Shown here: positions 32,973 to 40,049 of the stretch, in pieces
How the letters are laid out: every line of letters begins with the position of its first letter
Position numbering within the stretch: the first letter of the stretch is position 1
NCBI GenBank assembly: GCA_963839745.1
Contig: CAWIWC010000006.1
Span: 124,001 to 188,000, forward strand
Length of the DNA stretch: 64,000 bases
Direction: 5' to 3'
Source: JAIBJN01 sp963839745
GTDB lineage: Bacteria > Actinomycetota > Thermoleophilia > Gaiellales > Gaiellaceae
Notes under the pieces: generated by a model
The model's database searches: none
What the model was told of the DNA's origin: nothing
What the model saw: the letters and a program-made list of their open reading frames with translations, nothing else
Made by a program: the position numbers and the translations under genes

Positions 32973-34362
32973 GGGCGATGCGCATCGAGTCGGGTGGGCG
33001 GAGGTCGAAGTGCTGCAGGGCGATCGGGGCCAGGTCGGTGATCGACGGCTCGGGGCCGAACGGCGTGGAGTCGAAGCCGGCGGCAAGCAACGGAACCGTC
33101 GAGTCGCCGGCGACCAGCGAGCCGTGGCTGCCGCCGCCGAGGTGGTGCCGGCCGCCACCGTCGACGAGCTCCCAGCCCTCGGTCGCCGAGACGAGGACGT
33201 CGCCCGCGGTGGGTGCCGCGAGCGCGCGCCACGACCGCTCGAGCGCGTTGGGATAGACGTCCGGGTCGAGCAGGGCGGCCTCGCCCTCCACGCGCCAGCC
33301 GGCGCCTTCCGGTGCGAAACGAAGCTCGCCGCCGTGCCGCCGCGCGACCGCCGCGGCGCCTTCGCGGAAAAGGACGACGTCCGCGGCGGGCTCGTCGTCC
33401 AGGCGCTCAGCGAGCGCGCGGGCGTCGAGCCGGCAACCCGGGAGCCGGTAGACCATTCCGGCCCTGTTGGAGGCGAGAGCGAGCACGCCCTCGAGGTCGG
33501 CCGGGAACGAGTCCTGGAGGCGGGCCAGGCGCTCGACCTGCGTCTGGCCGTGGTCGGAGCACACGATCACCGCGTAGCGCTCGAGAAAGGCGTCGGGGCC
33601 GCCCGCCGCGCCCAGGAGACGCGCGAGTGCCGCGTCGGAGCGCTCGAGAGCCTCGAGCGAGCCTTCAGGGCCGCTGAGGTGCGAGGCATAGTCGTAGTCG
33701 GGGAGATAGAAGACGAGGAAGTCGAAGGCGTCGCGGGTCACCAACCAGCGGCCGACGACCGCCGCGTAGTCATCGATCGAGCCGCCCAGCCGGGAGCGAA
33801 CCGCCAGGGGCGACCCCGTGCGGTCGGACTCGAAGACGTTGAAGAAGAAGAAGTGCCGCGGGCCGTAGACGGCCTCGTACCAGCGGTTCCTGCGCGCCAG
33901 CGCCGGCAGGCGAATCGGGTGGCGCGTTCGTCCCCGGTAACAGGTGAAGTTGATGGCCGCCGGCTCGAGGTCGGCGTCCTCGAGCGCCTCGAAGACGGTG
34001 GTCGCACGCGGCGAGACGTGCTCGCCGCTCATGCCGAAGACCGTGTCGCGGATCGCCTGCCGGGCGCCGACGGCGCGCATCGCCGAAAAGGACGAGCCGT
34101 ACTCGACCACGCGCTGCTCGCCGCGGTGGTACCAGACCAGGTGCGGGATGTGGTGGACGTCGGGGAACGCGCCCGTCGCGATCGACGTCAGGCAGACCGG
34201 GGTGAGCGACGGGAAGACGCTCGTGCCGCGCCCGTTCCAGCCCGCGTCGGCGAGCGCGCCGAGAGCGGGGAGCCTGCCTTCGTCGAGGCCGCGTTCGAGA
34301 GCCTCGGGCGTGAGCCCGTCGATGACGACGAGGACGAGCTTCTTCCGGTCGGCGTCCGTCAG
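32953..34362 (-). CDS. Alkaline-phosphatase-superfamily phosphodiesterase/nucleotide pyrophosphatase, apparent CTG start
   Basis: About 469 residues, no signal peptide. Active-site landmarks of type I phosphodiesterases: LVLVVIDGLTPEAL (metal Asp), TSVFPSLTPVCLTSIATG (nucleophile Thr), FYLPDYDYASH (Asp, His), VIVCSDHGQT (Asp-His) and GGGSHGSLV (final His). Substrate unknown; relatives cleave nucleotide or lipid phosphodiesters. There is no ATG, GTG or TTG near the conserved start. A CTG at 34362, one base after the upstream gene's TGA, has AAGGA five bases ahead and is the best initiator. A second CTG-start candidate in this window is the YmdB gene. Confidence 0.82.
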   Translation of the reverse strand: MTDADRKKLVLVVIDGLTPEALERGLDEGRLPALGALADAGWNGRGTSVFPSLTPVCLTSIATGAFPDVHHIPHLVWYHRGEQRVVEYGSSFSAMRAVGARQAIRDTVFGMSGEHVSPRATTVFEALEDADLEPAAINFTCYRGRTRHPIRLPALARRNRWYEAVYGPRHFFFFNVFESDRTGSPLAVRSRLGGSIDDYAAVVGRWLVTRDAFDFLVFYLPDYDYASHLSGPEGSLEALERSDAALARLLGAAGGPDAFLERYAVIVCSDHGQTQVERLARLQDSFPADLEGVLALASNRAGMVYRLPGCRLDARALAERLDDEPAADVVLFREGAAAVARRHGGELRFAPEGAGWRVEGEAALLDPDVYPNALERSWRALAAPTAGDVLVSATEGWELVDGGGRHHLGGGSHGSLVAGDSTVPLLAAGFDSTPFGPEPSITDLAPIALQHFDLRPPDSMRIAREAARA

Positions 34363-34363
34363 G

Positions 34364-34747
34364 TCAGTCCTTGGCGAGAACTCGGAGGCCCGCGTACCGC
34401 TTGTCGGCGCGCCTGCCCAGTCGTGCGCCCGCGATCGGCGTCGCCACCGCCGCGACGTATCCGAGCGCCGGGATCGCCGCCAGGACCAGCGCCGCGAGCG
34501 CCGCGGCCGGGAGCGCCTCGGTCGAGAGCCGCCTGAGCCCGAGGAACGCAAGGAGCGCCGCGGCGGCGAAAGCGACGAGGGACCACCACGGGAGGGCGAC
34601 CAGGGAGAGCGCGACGCCCGGAACGGCGGCCGCGAGCGCGAGCAACACCCATGCGGGATTGCGCACTGCGCCGACCGCGCCGACGCCAGCCAGGACGCCG
34701 AAGCCGAGCACGACGCCGAGCAGATACCAGTCCAGAGGGCCGTCCAT
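34364..34747 (-). CDS. Hypothetical four-helix membrane protein
   Basis: 127 residues, four hydrophobic helices (about 7-24, 30-48, 52-68, 78-103) and a short basic tail (RLGRRADKRYAGLRVLAKD). No family recognised. It precedes the phosphodiesterase gene by one base and so leads the operon that ends with pcm. The minus strand has TAGACT then seven bases before the ATG, a leaderless layout. Confidence 0.7.
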   Translation of the reverse strand: MDGPLDWYLLGVVLGFGVLAGVGAVGAVRNPAWVLLALAAAVPGVALSLVALPWWSLVAFAAAALLAFLGLRRLSTEALPAAALAALVLAAIPALGYVAAVATPIAGARLGRRADKRYAGLRVLAKD

Positions 34748-34754
34748 CGCTCTG

Positions 34755-34760
34755 AGTCTA
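34755..34760 (-). promoter_or_regulatory. -10 element (TAGACT) of a probable leaderless gene
   Basis: Minus-strand TAGACT ends seven bases before the ATG at 34747. No matching -35 is evident. The spacing equals that at 26602 and 53667. Confidence 0.4.
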
Positions 34761-34813
34761 GCCGTGGCCGCCGAGCCGTTTGCGGAAGCGAAGCGCCGGG
34801 AACCCGCAAGGTG

Positions 34814-35137
34814 ATGGCAGACCGGGCAAAGCAACCTCTCCTTCTCTTCTTCACCTCCGCCCAGTCCGGGCCGGGGCGGCGCATGGAGAGCCTGCTCGCC
34901 AACCTCGCGCGCAAGGAGCGAGACCGCCTCCGCGTCTCTCGGGTGGACGTCGACGAGCACCCCGATCTCGCGGAGCGCCTCGACGTCACCGAGGTCCCGA
35001 CGCTCGTCCTCGTCGACGGCCGCAAGCCCGTCGCGCGCCTCGAGGGCCGGTCGAGCGCGCCGCGCATCGAGCGGATGATCGGCGGCCATCTCGACGCCTC
35101 GAAACCGGTGCAATCCGGCCGCAGTCTCCTCCCGTAG
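34814..35137 (+). CDS. Thioredoxin-fold protein lacking active-site cysteines
   Basis: 107 residues. The thioredoxin fold is readable: LLLFFTSAQSGPGRRMESLLANLA aligns with the beta-strand/active-site/helix unit, VDVDEHPDLAERLDVTEVPTLVLVDGRKPVARLEG with the VDVDENPxLAxxYxVxSVPTL segment including the cis-Pro. The CGPC box reads SGPG and there is no cysteine in the protein, so it cannot do disulfide exchange. It may be a binding or chaperone-like relative. Start ATG 34814; a GTG directly before it is possible. Confidence 0.8.
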   Translation: MADRAKQPLLLFFTSAQSGPGRRMESLLANLARKERDRLRVSRVDVDEHPDLAERLDVTEVPTLVLVDGRKPVARLEGRSSAPRIERMIGGHLDASKPVQSGRSLLP

Positions 35138-35197
35138 TATCGGCTGAACCCGCGAAGTGCGGGACGAACCAGTAGGGGAACGAAGGGGAGGATTGCC

Positions 35198-35734
35198 ATG
35201 CGCAGGCGCAGCATTCTGTTGGCCGTCGCGGTCCTCGCGGCCGGGCTTCTGGTCGCGTCACTCGCGGGTGCTTCAGGAGACAAGAAGAACCTGAAGGCCG
35301 ACGACCTGACCGGGTATCAGGAGAACCCGGACGTCTCGACTGGCGCAACGGGGTCGTTCGAGGCCACGATCGACGACGACGCCCAGACCATCACCTACGA
35401 GCTGACCTACTCCGGGATCGAGGGCGGGACCGTTTCCGCCGCGCACATCCACTTCGGCAAGCGCGCGGTGAACGGGGGCGTTTCGGCGTTCCTGTGCAGC
35501 GGCGGCGACAAGCCCGCGTGCCCGGCGACCGCCGGCACGGTCACCGGCGTCATCGACGCGGCCGACATCATCGGCCCGGTCGTTCAGGGCATCGGGCTGG
35601 GCGAGTTCGACGAGCTCGTGGCCGCGATGCGCGCAGGGCACACGTACGCGAACGTTCACAGCACGGGCGGGAACCCGGCCTGGCCGGGCGGCGAGATTCG
35701 CGCGCAGATCAACGACCGCGACGACGACAACTAG
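35198..35734 (+). CDS. Secreted CHRD-domain protein
   Basis: 178 residues. A signal peptide (RRRSILLAVAVLAAGLLVASLAGA) precedes one CHRD domain: LTGYQENPDVSTGATGSFEA, ITYELTYSGIEGGTVSAAHIHFG, GHTYANVHSTGGNPAWPGGEIRAQI. CHRD domains are common in actinobacterial secreted proteins of unknown function. Good RBS GGGGAGG eight bases before ATG. A leader with the hairpin CCCGC-GAAGT-GCGGG lies at about 35151-35165. A strong terminator follows at 35757. Confidence 0.9.
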   Translation: MRRRSILLAVAVLAAGLLVASLAGASGDKKNLKADDLTGYQENPDVSTGATGSFEATIDDDAQTITYELTYSGIEGGTVSAAHIHFGKRAVNGGVSAFLCSGGDKPACPATAGTVTGVIDAADIIGPVVQGIGLGEFDELVAAMRAGHTYANVHSTGGNPAWPGGEIRAQINDRDDDN

Positions 35735-35756
35735 CGCCGACCGTTCACGGACCATC

Positions 35757-35782
35757 GAGAGCCCGGCTCCGGCCGGGCTCTC
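35757..35782. terminator. Strong hairpin terminator between convergent genes
   Basis: GAGAGCCCGGC (35757-35767), loop TCCG, GCCGGGCTCTC (35772-35782): eleven perfect pairs, followed by CTATT. It serves the CHRD gene and, on the other strand, the E2 gene ending at 35784. Confidence 0.85.
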
Positions 35783-35783
35783 T

Positions 35784-36896
35784 CTATTCCGGGGACTCGA
35801 GCCGAGCGATGACGTCGAGCAGGAAGGTGCTCGCGCGGGCACCGTCGACCACGCGATGGTCGAAGGTGCAGGCGAGCCAGCCGATCTCGCGCACGGCGAT
35901 CTCGCCGTCGACGACCGCCGCCCGCGGCCCGATGCGGTGCAGGCCGAGGATGCCGACCTCGGGGTGGTTGACGAGCGGCGTGGCGAAGAGGCCGCCGAGC
36001 TTCCCGGCGCTCGTGACCGTGAACGTCGAGCCGCGCAGCTCCTCCGGCTTGAGGGTGCCGGCGCGCGCGCCCTCCGCCAGCCGGCGTGCCTCGGCCTCGA
36101 GCTCGTCGAGCGACTTCTCGTCGGCGGCCCGGATGACGGGAACCGTCAAGCCCTCGTCCGTCTGGACGGCGAGCCCGAGGTCGAAGCGCTCCCAGAAGAC
36201 GATCTCCTCCCCGTCGAGCGTCGCGTTCAGCTCGGGGACCTCCTCGAGCCCGCCGACGACCGCCTGGAGGAGGTACGGAAGGTACGAGCGCTCGCCGCGC
36301 GCGGCCGAGAGCGCGGTGAAGTCGCACTCCTCGACGACCGTGACCGCCGGAACCTCGGTGTGCGAGCGAGCGAGGTGCTGGGCGATCTGGCGCCGGACGC
36401 CCCGCAGCGGGATCCGGCGCTCGGGGCCCGCGGCAGGCGCCGGGCCGCCCGAGAACGACGAGTAGCGCCTGACGTCCTCTTCGGTGATCCGCCCACCTGG
36501 GCCCGTTCCCGCCAGGAGCGAGAGCTCGACCCCGAGCTCGGCGGCGATGCGCCGGACGAGCGGCGTCGCCTGGACGCGCTCGGTCGGCGGCGCAGCGGGC
36601 TTCTCGGCTTGCGTGGTTGCCGCCTCCGCGGGCGGGGCGGGCTCGGCCGCGGGGAGCTCGCCGTCGCCGATGTGGACGAGCGGCGTGCCGACCGGGACAA
36701 GCTCGCCCTCGGCGACGAGGATGCGGGCGACCGTGCCCGAAGCGGGCGAGGGGATCTCGACCGTCGTCTTGTCGGTGTTGATCTCGACGAGCGGGTCGTC
36801 CTCCTCGATGTGCTGGCCGACCTCGACCAGCCAGCGGGCGATCTCACCCTCGGCGACCCCCTCGCCGAGGTCCGGAAGCTTGAACTCGTAGGCCAC
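35784..36896 (-). CDS. 2-oxoacid dehydrogenase E2 component (dihydrolipoamide acyltransferase)
   Basis: 370 residues: one lipoyl domain (residues 1-75, LPDLGEGVAEGEIARWLVEVG with lipoyl Lys in INTDKTTVEIPSP), an Ala/Pro linker, a peripheral-subunit-binding domain (ATPLVRRIAAELGVELSLL... GRITEEDV, about 115-150), and the catalytic domain ending TFDHRVVDGARAS with the His and Asp-Gly of acyltransferases. With E1 alpha/beta upstream it forms a branched-chain-keto-acid or pyruvate-type complex. GTG start within CTAGTGG, with AAGGAG contributed by the palindromic element at 36896-37067. Overlap with that element explains why coupling to E1 beta is lost. Confidence 0.93.
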   Translation of the reverse strand: MAYEFKLPDLGEGVAEGEIARWLVEVGQHIEEDDPLVEINTDKTTVEIPSPASGTVARILVAEGELVPVGTPLVHIGDGELPAAEPAPPAEAATTQAEKPAAPPTERVQATPLVRRIAAELGVELSLLAGTGPGGRITEEDVRRYSSFSGGPAPAAGPERRIPLRGVRRQIAQHLARSHTEVPAVTVVEECDFTALSAARGERSYLPYLLQAVVGGLEEVPELNATLDGEEIVFWERFDLGLAVQTDEGLTVPVIRAADEKSLDELEAEARRLAEGARAGTLKPEELRGSTFTVTSAGKLGGLFATPLVNHPEVGILGLHRIGPRAAVVDGEIAVREIGWLACTFDHRVVDGARASTFLLDVIARLESPE

Positions 36897-37067
36897 TAGT
36901 GCTCCTTCAGGTGATGCTGCCCCGCTTCTGCTTCGCGAGCACCGAGCCAGAGTTCGCACTCGGCCGAAGGCAAGGCTGAGGAAGCCTTGGTGAGGGCGAG
37001 GGTGGGCTCTGGCGCCGCGTGATCGCGGGGCAGAAGTGTGGCTGGTATTGCCTGGAGGAGCACCTAG
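36896..37067. repeat. Palindromic MITE-like element, about 165 bp, flanked by CTAG
   Basis: The interval between the E2 start and the E1 beta stop is one long imperfect palindrome centred near 36980. Paired arms: GTGCTCCTTCAGG (36899-36911) with the complement of 37051-37063 (12 of 13); 36923-36937 with 37024-37038 (12 of 15); GCCAGAG (36946-36952) with CTCTGGC (37007-37013); 36959-36965 with 36994-37000 (6 of 7); AAGGCT (36972-36977) with AGCCTT (36983-36988). CTAG stands at both ends (36896-36899 and 37064-37067), as expected of a small target duplication. The end repeats read outward as GGAGGAGCAC and AAGGAGCAC and include a ribosome-binding sequence. No coding frame of note. Confidence 0.75.
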
Positions 37068-38032
37068 TACGCCAGGACCTTCGTGGCTGCTTCGGCCACG
37101 CGCTCGGGCGTCGGCAGGTACTCATGCTCGATCGACCAGTACGGGAAGGGCACGTCGTAGCCGGTCACGCGGAGGATCGGCCCCTGGAGGTCGAGGATCG
37201 CCTTCTCGGCGATCACGGCGGCGATCTCTGCGCCGAAGCCCGCGACGCGCGGGGCTTCCTGCACCACGACCACGCGCCCGGTCTTGCCGACGGACGCGAG
37301 GATCGTCTCCTCGTCCAACGGCTTGAGGCTGCGGATGTCCACGACCTCCGCGCTCGCGTCCAGCTGCTCGGCCGCCTCGAGGCAGGTCTGCACCATGGTG
37401 CCGTAGGCGACGAGCGTTACATCGCTGCCTTCGCGGGCGATCCGCGCCTTCCCGAGAGGCACGACGTGCTCCCCCTCGGGCACCTCGCCACGCGGGCTGC
37501 GGTAGAGGGCCTTCGGCTCCATGATCACGACGGGGTCCGGGTCGCGGATCGCGGCCGCGAGCAGGCCCTTGGCGTCCGCGGGCGTCGACGGGATCGCCAC
37601 CTTCACGCCGGGGGTGTGCACGTAGTAGGCCTCGGGCGAGTCCTCATGGAGCTCGGGCGCACGCACCCCGCCGCCGGTAGGCATACGGATCGTCAGGGGG
37701 AACTGCATAGCGCCGCCCGTCCGCCAGTGATAGCGCCCGACGTGCGTGATCAGCTGGTCGAGGCAGGGGTAGCTGAAGGACTCGTATTGCATCTCGCACA
37801 CCGGCCGCCAGCCCGCCATCGCCAGCCCGATCGCCGTACCGAGGATTCCCGCCTCCGCCAGCGGCGTGTCGACACAGCGGTCGACGCCGAAGCGGTCGCG
37901 CAGGCCGGCGGTCGCGCGGAAGACCCCGCCGGCACGGCCCACGTCCTCGCCCATGACCATGATCGAGCCGTCGCGCTCCATCTCCACGTGCAGCGCGTCG
38001 TTGACCGCCTCGACGAGAGTCCGCTCGGCCAC
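37064..38032 (-). CDS. 2-oxoacid dehydrogenase E1 component, beta subunit
   Basis: 322 residues, standard E1 beta. GEDVGRAGGVFRATAGL (TPP-binding Glu region), FGVDRCVDTPLAEAGILGTAIGLAMAGWRPVCEMQY, RMPTGGGVRAPELHEDSPEAYY, HTPGVKVAIPSTPADAKGLL and the C-terminal VQEAPRVAGFGAEIAAVIAE match the family. It binds E1 alpha to form the decarboxylase of a branched-chain or pyruvate dehydrogenase complex. Start GTG overlaps the E1 alpha stop by one base (TAGTG). Its own TAG stop lies in the CTAG beside the palindromic element. Confidence 0.95.
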   Translation of the reverse strand: MAERTLVEAVNDALHVEMERDGSIMVMGEDVGRAGGVFRATAGLRDRFGVDRCVDTPLAEAGILGTAIGLAMAGWRPVCEMQYESFSYPCLDQLITHVGRYHWRTGGAMQFPLTIRMPTGGGVRAPELHEDSPEAYYVHTPGVKVAIPSTPADAKGLLAAAIRDPDPVVIMEPKALYRSPRGEVPEGEHVVPLGKARIAREGSDVTLVAYGTMVQTCLEAAEQLDASAEVVDIRSLKPLDEETILASVGKTGRVVVVQEAPRVAGFGAEIAAVIAEKAILDLQGPILRVTGYDVPFPYWSIEHEYLPTPERVAEAATKVLAY

Positions 38033-39069
38033 TAGCCGTCCCGGAAACCCGGCGGTGGGTCGACGTAGGCGTGCGCGAAGACCACCTCGGGGTCGGGAGG
38101 CGGCATTGCCTCGGCGGCAGCGATGCCGGCCTTCATCCTCCCGAGGGCGTCGGCGCGAATCTCTTCGGCGAGCTCATCGGTGAGGACGCCCACGCGGCGC
38201 AGATAGCGTTCGTAGCGCCCCACGCACTCGTTTCGCCGCTCCTCCTCCACGCGCTCCTCGTCCCAGTAAGCGCTGGGGTCGTCGGCCGTGGCGTGCGGGG
38301 CCGACCGGTAGGTGAGCGCCTCGATGAATGTCGGCCCATCACCCGCGCGTGCGCGGTCGAGCGCCTCCGAGGTCGCCTCGTAGACCGCCAGCACGTCGCC
38401 GCCGTCCACGCGGACGCCCGGCATGCCGTAGCCCGCAGCCTTGTCGGCCAGCGACTCGGCGCGGGTCTGCGCCTCGAGCGGCGTCGAGATCGCCCACTGG
38501 TTGTTGTTGCAGAGAAGAACGACCGGCGCGCGCATCACCGCGGCGAAGTTCGCCCCCTCGTGGAAGGCGCCCTCGGACGTGGCGCCGTCCCCGAAGTAGA
38601 CGATGGAGCACGCGCTCTCCCCCTTGAGCTTGGCGCCCCAGGCGTAGCCGGCGGCGTGGGGGACGTGCGTGGCGATCGGCACGGTGATCGAGGCGAGCCG
38701 GAATTCGCGGGGGTCCCACCATCCGGCGGGATGCCCGCGCCACCAGGCAAGCACCGTTTCCGGCGGCATCCCGCGCAGGAGCCCGATCGCGGACTCGCGG
38801 TAGGAGGGGAAGATCCAGTCCTCGTCCGCAAGCGCCAGGGCGGAGCCGGCCTGGATGGCCTCGTGCCCCCAGAAGATCGCGTACGTACCGATCCGGCCCT
38901 GCCGGTGATAGACGACCGAGCGCTCGTCGTAGGTCCGCAGGAGGATCATCGCCTTGTAGAGGTCCAGGAGCGCAGCCTCGTCGAGGCCGTCGACCTCGCC
39001 GTCCGCCACTAGATCCCCATCGCCGATGATCCGCCGAACGTCGTGCTCGGCCGGAAGCACCCGTGCCAC
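38032..39069 (-). CDS. 2-oxoacid dehydrogenase E1 component, alpha subunit
   Basis: 345 residues. ALLDLYKAMILLRTYDERSVVYHRQGRIGTY, FPSYRESAIGLLRG, HVPHAAGYAWGAKL and the TPP motif GDGATSEGAFHEGANFAAVM followed by VVLLCNNN are all present. The C-terminal YRSAPHATADDPSAYWDEE phosphorylation-loop-like segment fits branched-chain or pyruvate E1 alpha. GTG start at 39069, four bases from the stop of the lipid-kinase gene, so the lipid kinase and the three dehydrogenase genes look like one operon. Substrate not certain: branched-chain 2-oxoacids (BkdA type) is the better fit in such short E1 alphas. Confidence 0.94.
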   Translation of the reverse strand: MARVLPAEHDVRRIIGDGDLVADGEVDGLDEAALLDLYKAMILLRTYDERSVVYHRQGRIGTYAIFWGHEAIQAGSALALADEDWIFPSYRESAIGLLRGMPPETVLAWWRGHPAGWWDPREFRLASITVPIATHVPHAAGYAWGAKLKGESACSIVYFGDGATSEGAFHEGANFAAVMRAPVVLLCNNNQWAISTPLEAQTRAESLADKAAGYGMPGVRVDGGDVLAVYEATSEALDRARAGDGPTFIEALTYRSAPHATADDPSAYWDEERVEEERRNECVGRYERYLRRVGVLTDELAEEIRADALGRMKAGIAAAEAMPPPDPEVVFAHAYVDPPPGFRDG

Positions 39070-39073
39070 GCGG

Positions 39074-39970
39074 TCAATTATCGCCGACGAGCACCCTCAG
39101 CGCGTCGCGCTCCGCCTCGAAGCGGGCCGAGACGACGTCGCCGAGGTCCTCGCCGTCGGCCTGGAGCGGGGTCGGGACGTCGCATTCGATCTCGACCGCA
39201 TCGAGGTCGTGCACGTAAAGGACGTGCGGGGAGGAGGTCTGCCCGCGGCCCGCCAACGCCCACACGGCGACCTTCGGAAGCTGCCACGGAGCGACGGCGC
39301 GGGGCGCGACGAGATCGAGGCCGAGCTCGAAGCGCGCGCGCGGCGCGACACGGATCGCCAGCGGCCCGGCGAAGCTGTACGGGTCGCAGTTCGCCACGAG
39401 CGCGAACGCGACCCGGTCGCGGCCGAGGACGGTCATCGCCGGCTGAAGGCGCCCGAACCGGCGCGCGAGGATGCCGACGAGCGTGCGAACGAAGGCGACG
39501 TCGCCGGCGCGCCGGCCGTCGTGGCGGCCGAGCCCGTCCACGCGACGCACGAGCTCGGCGTCGAGCCCGACGCCGGCGCCGAAGGCGAACCGGCGTCCGT
39601 TCACGCGGCCGAGCGAGATGCAACGCTCGCGCTCCGACCGGGCGAGAAGCCGGGCGCACTCGACGGGGTCGCGCGGCAGCCCGAGCGCGCGCGGGAGCAC
39701 GCTGGTGGAGCCGCCCGGTATGAAGCCGACGGCGACGTCCTCGTCGACGCCGTTCACGACCTCGTTGTACGCGCCGTCGCCGCCGAAGACGTAGATCCGC
39801 TCGACGCTGCTCCCCAGGGCTGCGGCGAGGTCGGCGGCGTGCCGTGGCCGCTCGGTGAGCAGCGTCTCGACCGTCTGCCCGCCGGCGTGGAGCTCGCGCT
39901 CGACGGCGACCGTCAGCTCCGGCGTGACCCGCGTCGCACGCGGATTGACGATCAGGGCCGCATCGGTCAC
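39074..39970 (-). CDS. Diacylglycerol/sphingosine kinase-like lipid kinase (DAGK catalytic domain)
   Basis: 298 residues. DAALIVNPRATRVTPELTVAVERELHAG opens the fold, VFGGDGAYNEVVNGV contains the ATP-binding GGDG motif, GFIPGGSTSVLPRALGLP is the second glycine loop (usual GTGND-like, here GGSTS) and the C-terminal half is the beta-sandwich of YegS/DgkB (QADGEDLG). It phosphorylates a lipid alcohol such as diacylglycerol. GTG start at 39970. First gene of the 2-oxoacid dehydrogenase operon; branched-chain acyl-CoA supply to membrane lipids could connect them. Confidence 0.88.
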   Translation of the reverse strand: MTDAALIVNPRATRVTPELTVAVERELHAGGQTVETLLTERPRHAADLAAALGSSVERIYVFGGDGAYNEVVNGVDEDVAVGFIPGGSTSVLPRALGLPRDPVECARLLARSERERCISLGRVNGRRFAFGAGVGLDAELVRRVDGLGRHDGRRAGDVAFVRTLVGILARRFGRLQPAMTVLGRDRVAFALVANCDPYSFAGPLAIRVAPRARFELGLDLVAPRAVAPWQLPKVAVWALAGRGQTSSPHVLYVHDLDAVEIECDVPTPLQADGEDLGDVVSARFEAERDALRVLVGDN

Positions 39971-39999
39971 GGCGCCACTGTAGTTGCGCCCGGAACGTG

Positions 40000-40028
40000 A
40001 AGGAGGGGGCCGCGTTGGCCCCCTCCTT
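40000..40028. terminator. Terminator-like hairpin
   Basis: AAGGAGGGGGC (40000-40010), seven-base loop, GCCCCCTCCTT (40018-40028): eleven perfect pairs, just downstream of the protease gene (ends 40050) read leftward. Confidence 0.75.
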
Positions 40029-40049
40029 CGTCCGAGGTCGACTGTACCG

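Noticed and set aside
35138..35197. Resemblance of the CHRD leader to a GEMM (c-di-GMP) or ydaO riboswitch
   Set aside because: A hairpin followed by GGGACG and GGGGAACG recalls those motifs, but the leader is about 60 bases, too short for either fold, and the second conserved helix is missing.
36907..37125. A 72-residue leftward coding frame inside the palindromic element
   Set aside because: Arginine/serine/proline-rich and lacking a ribosome site; the palindrome explains the sequence.
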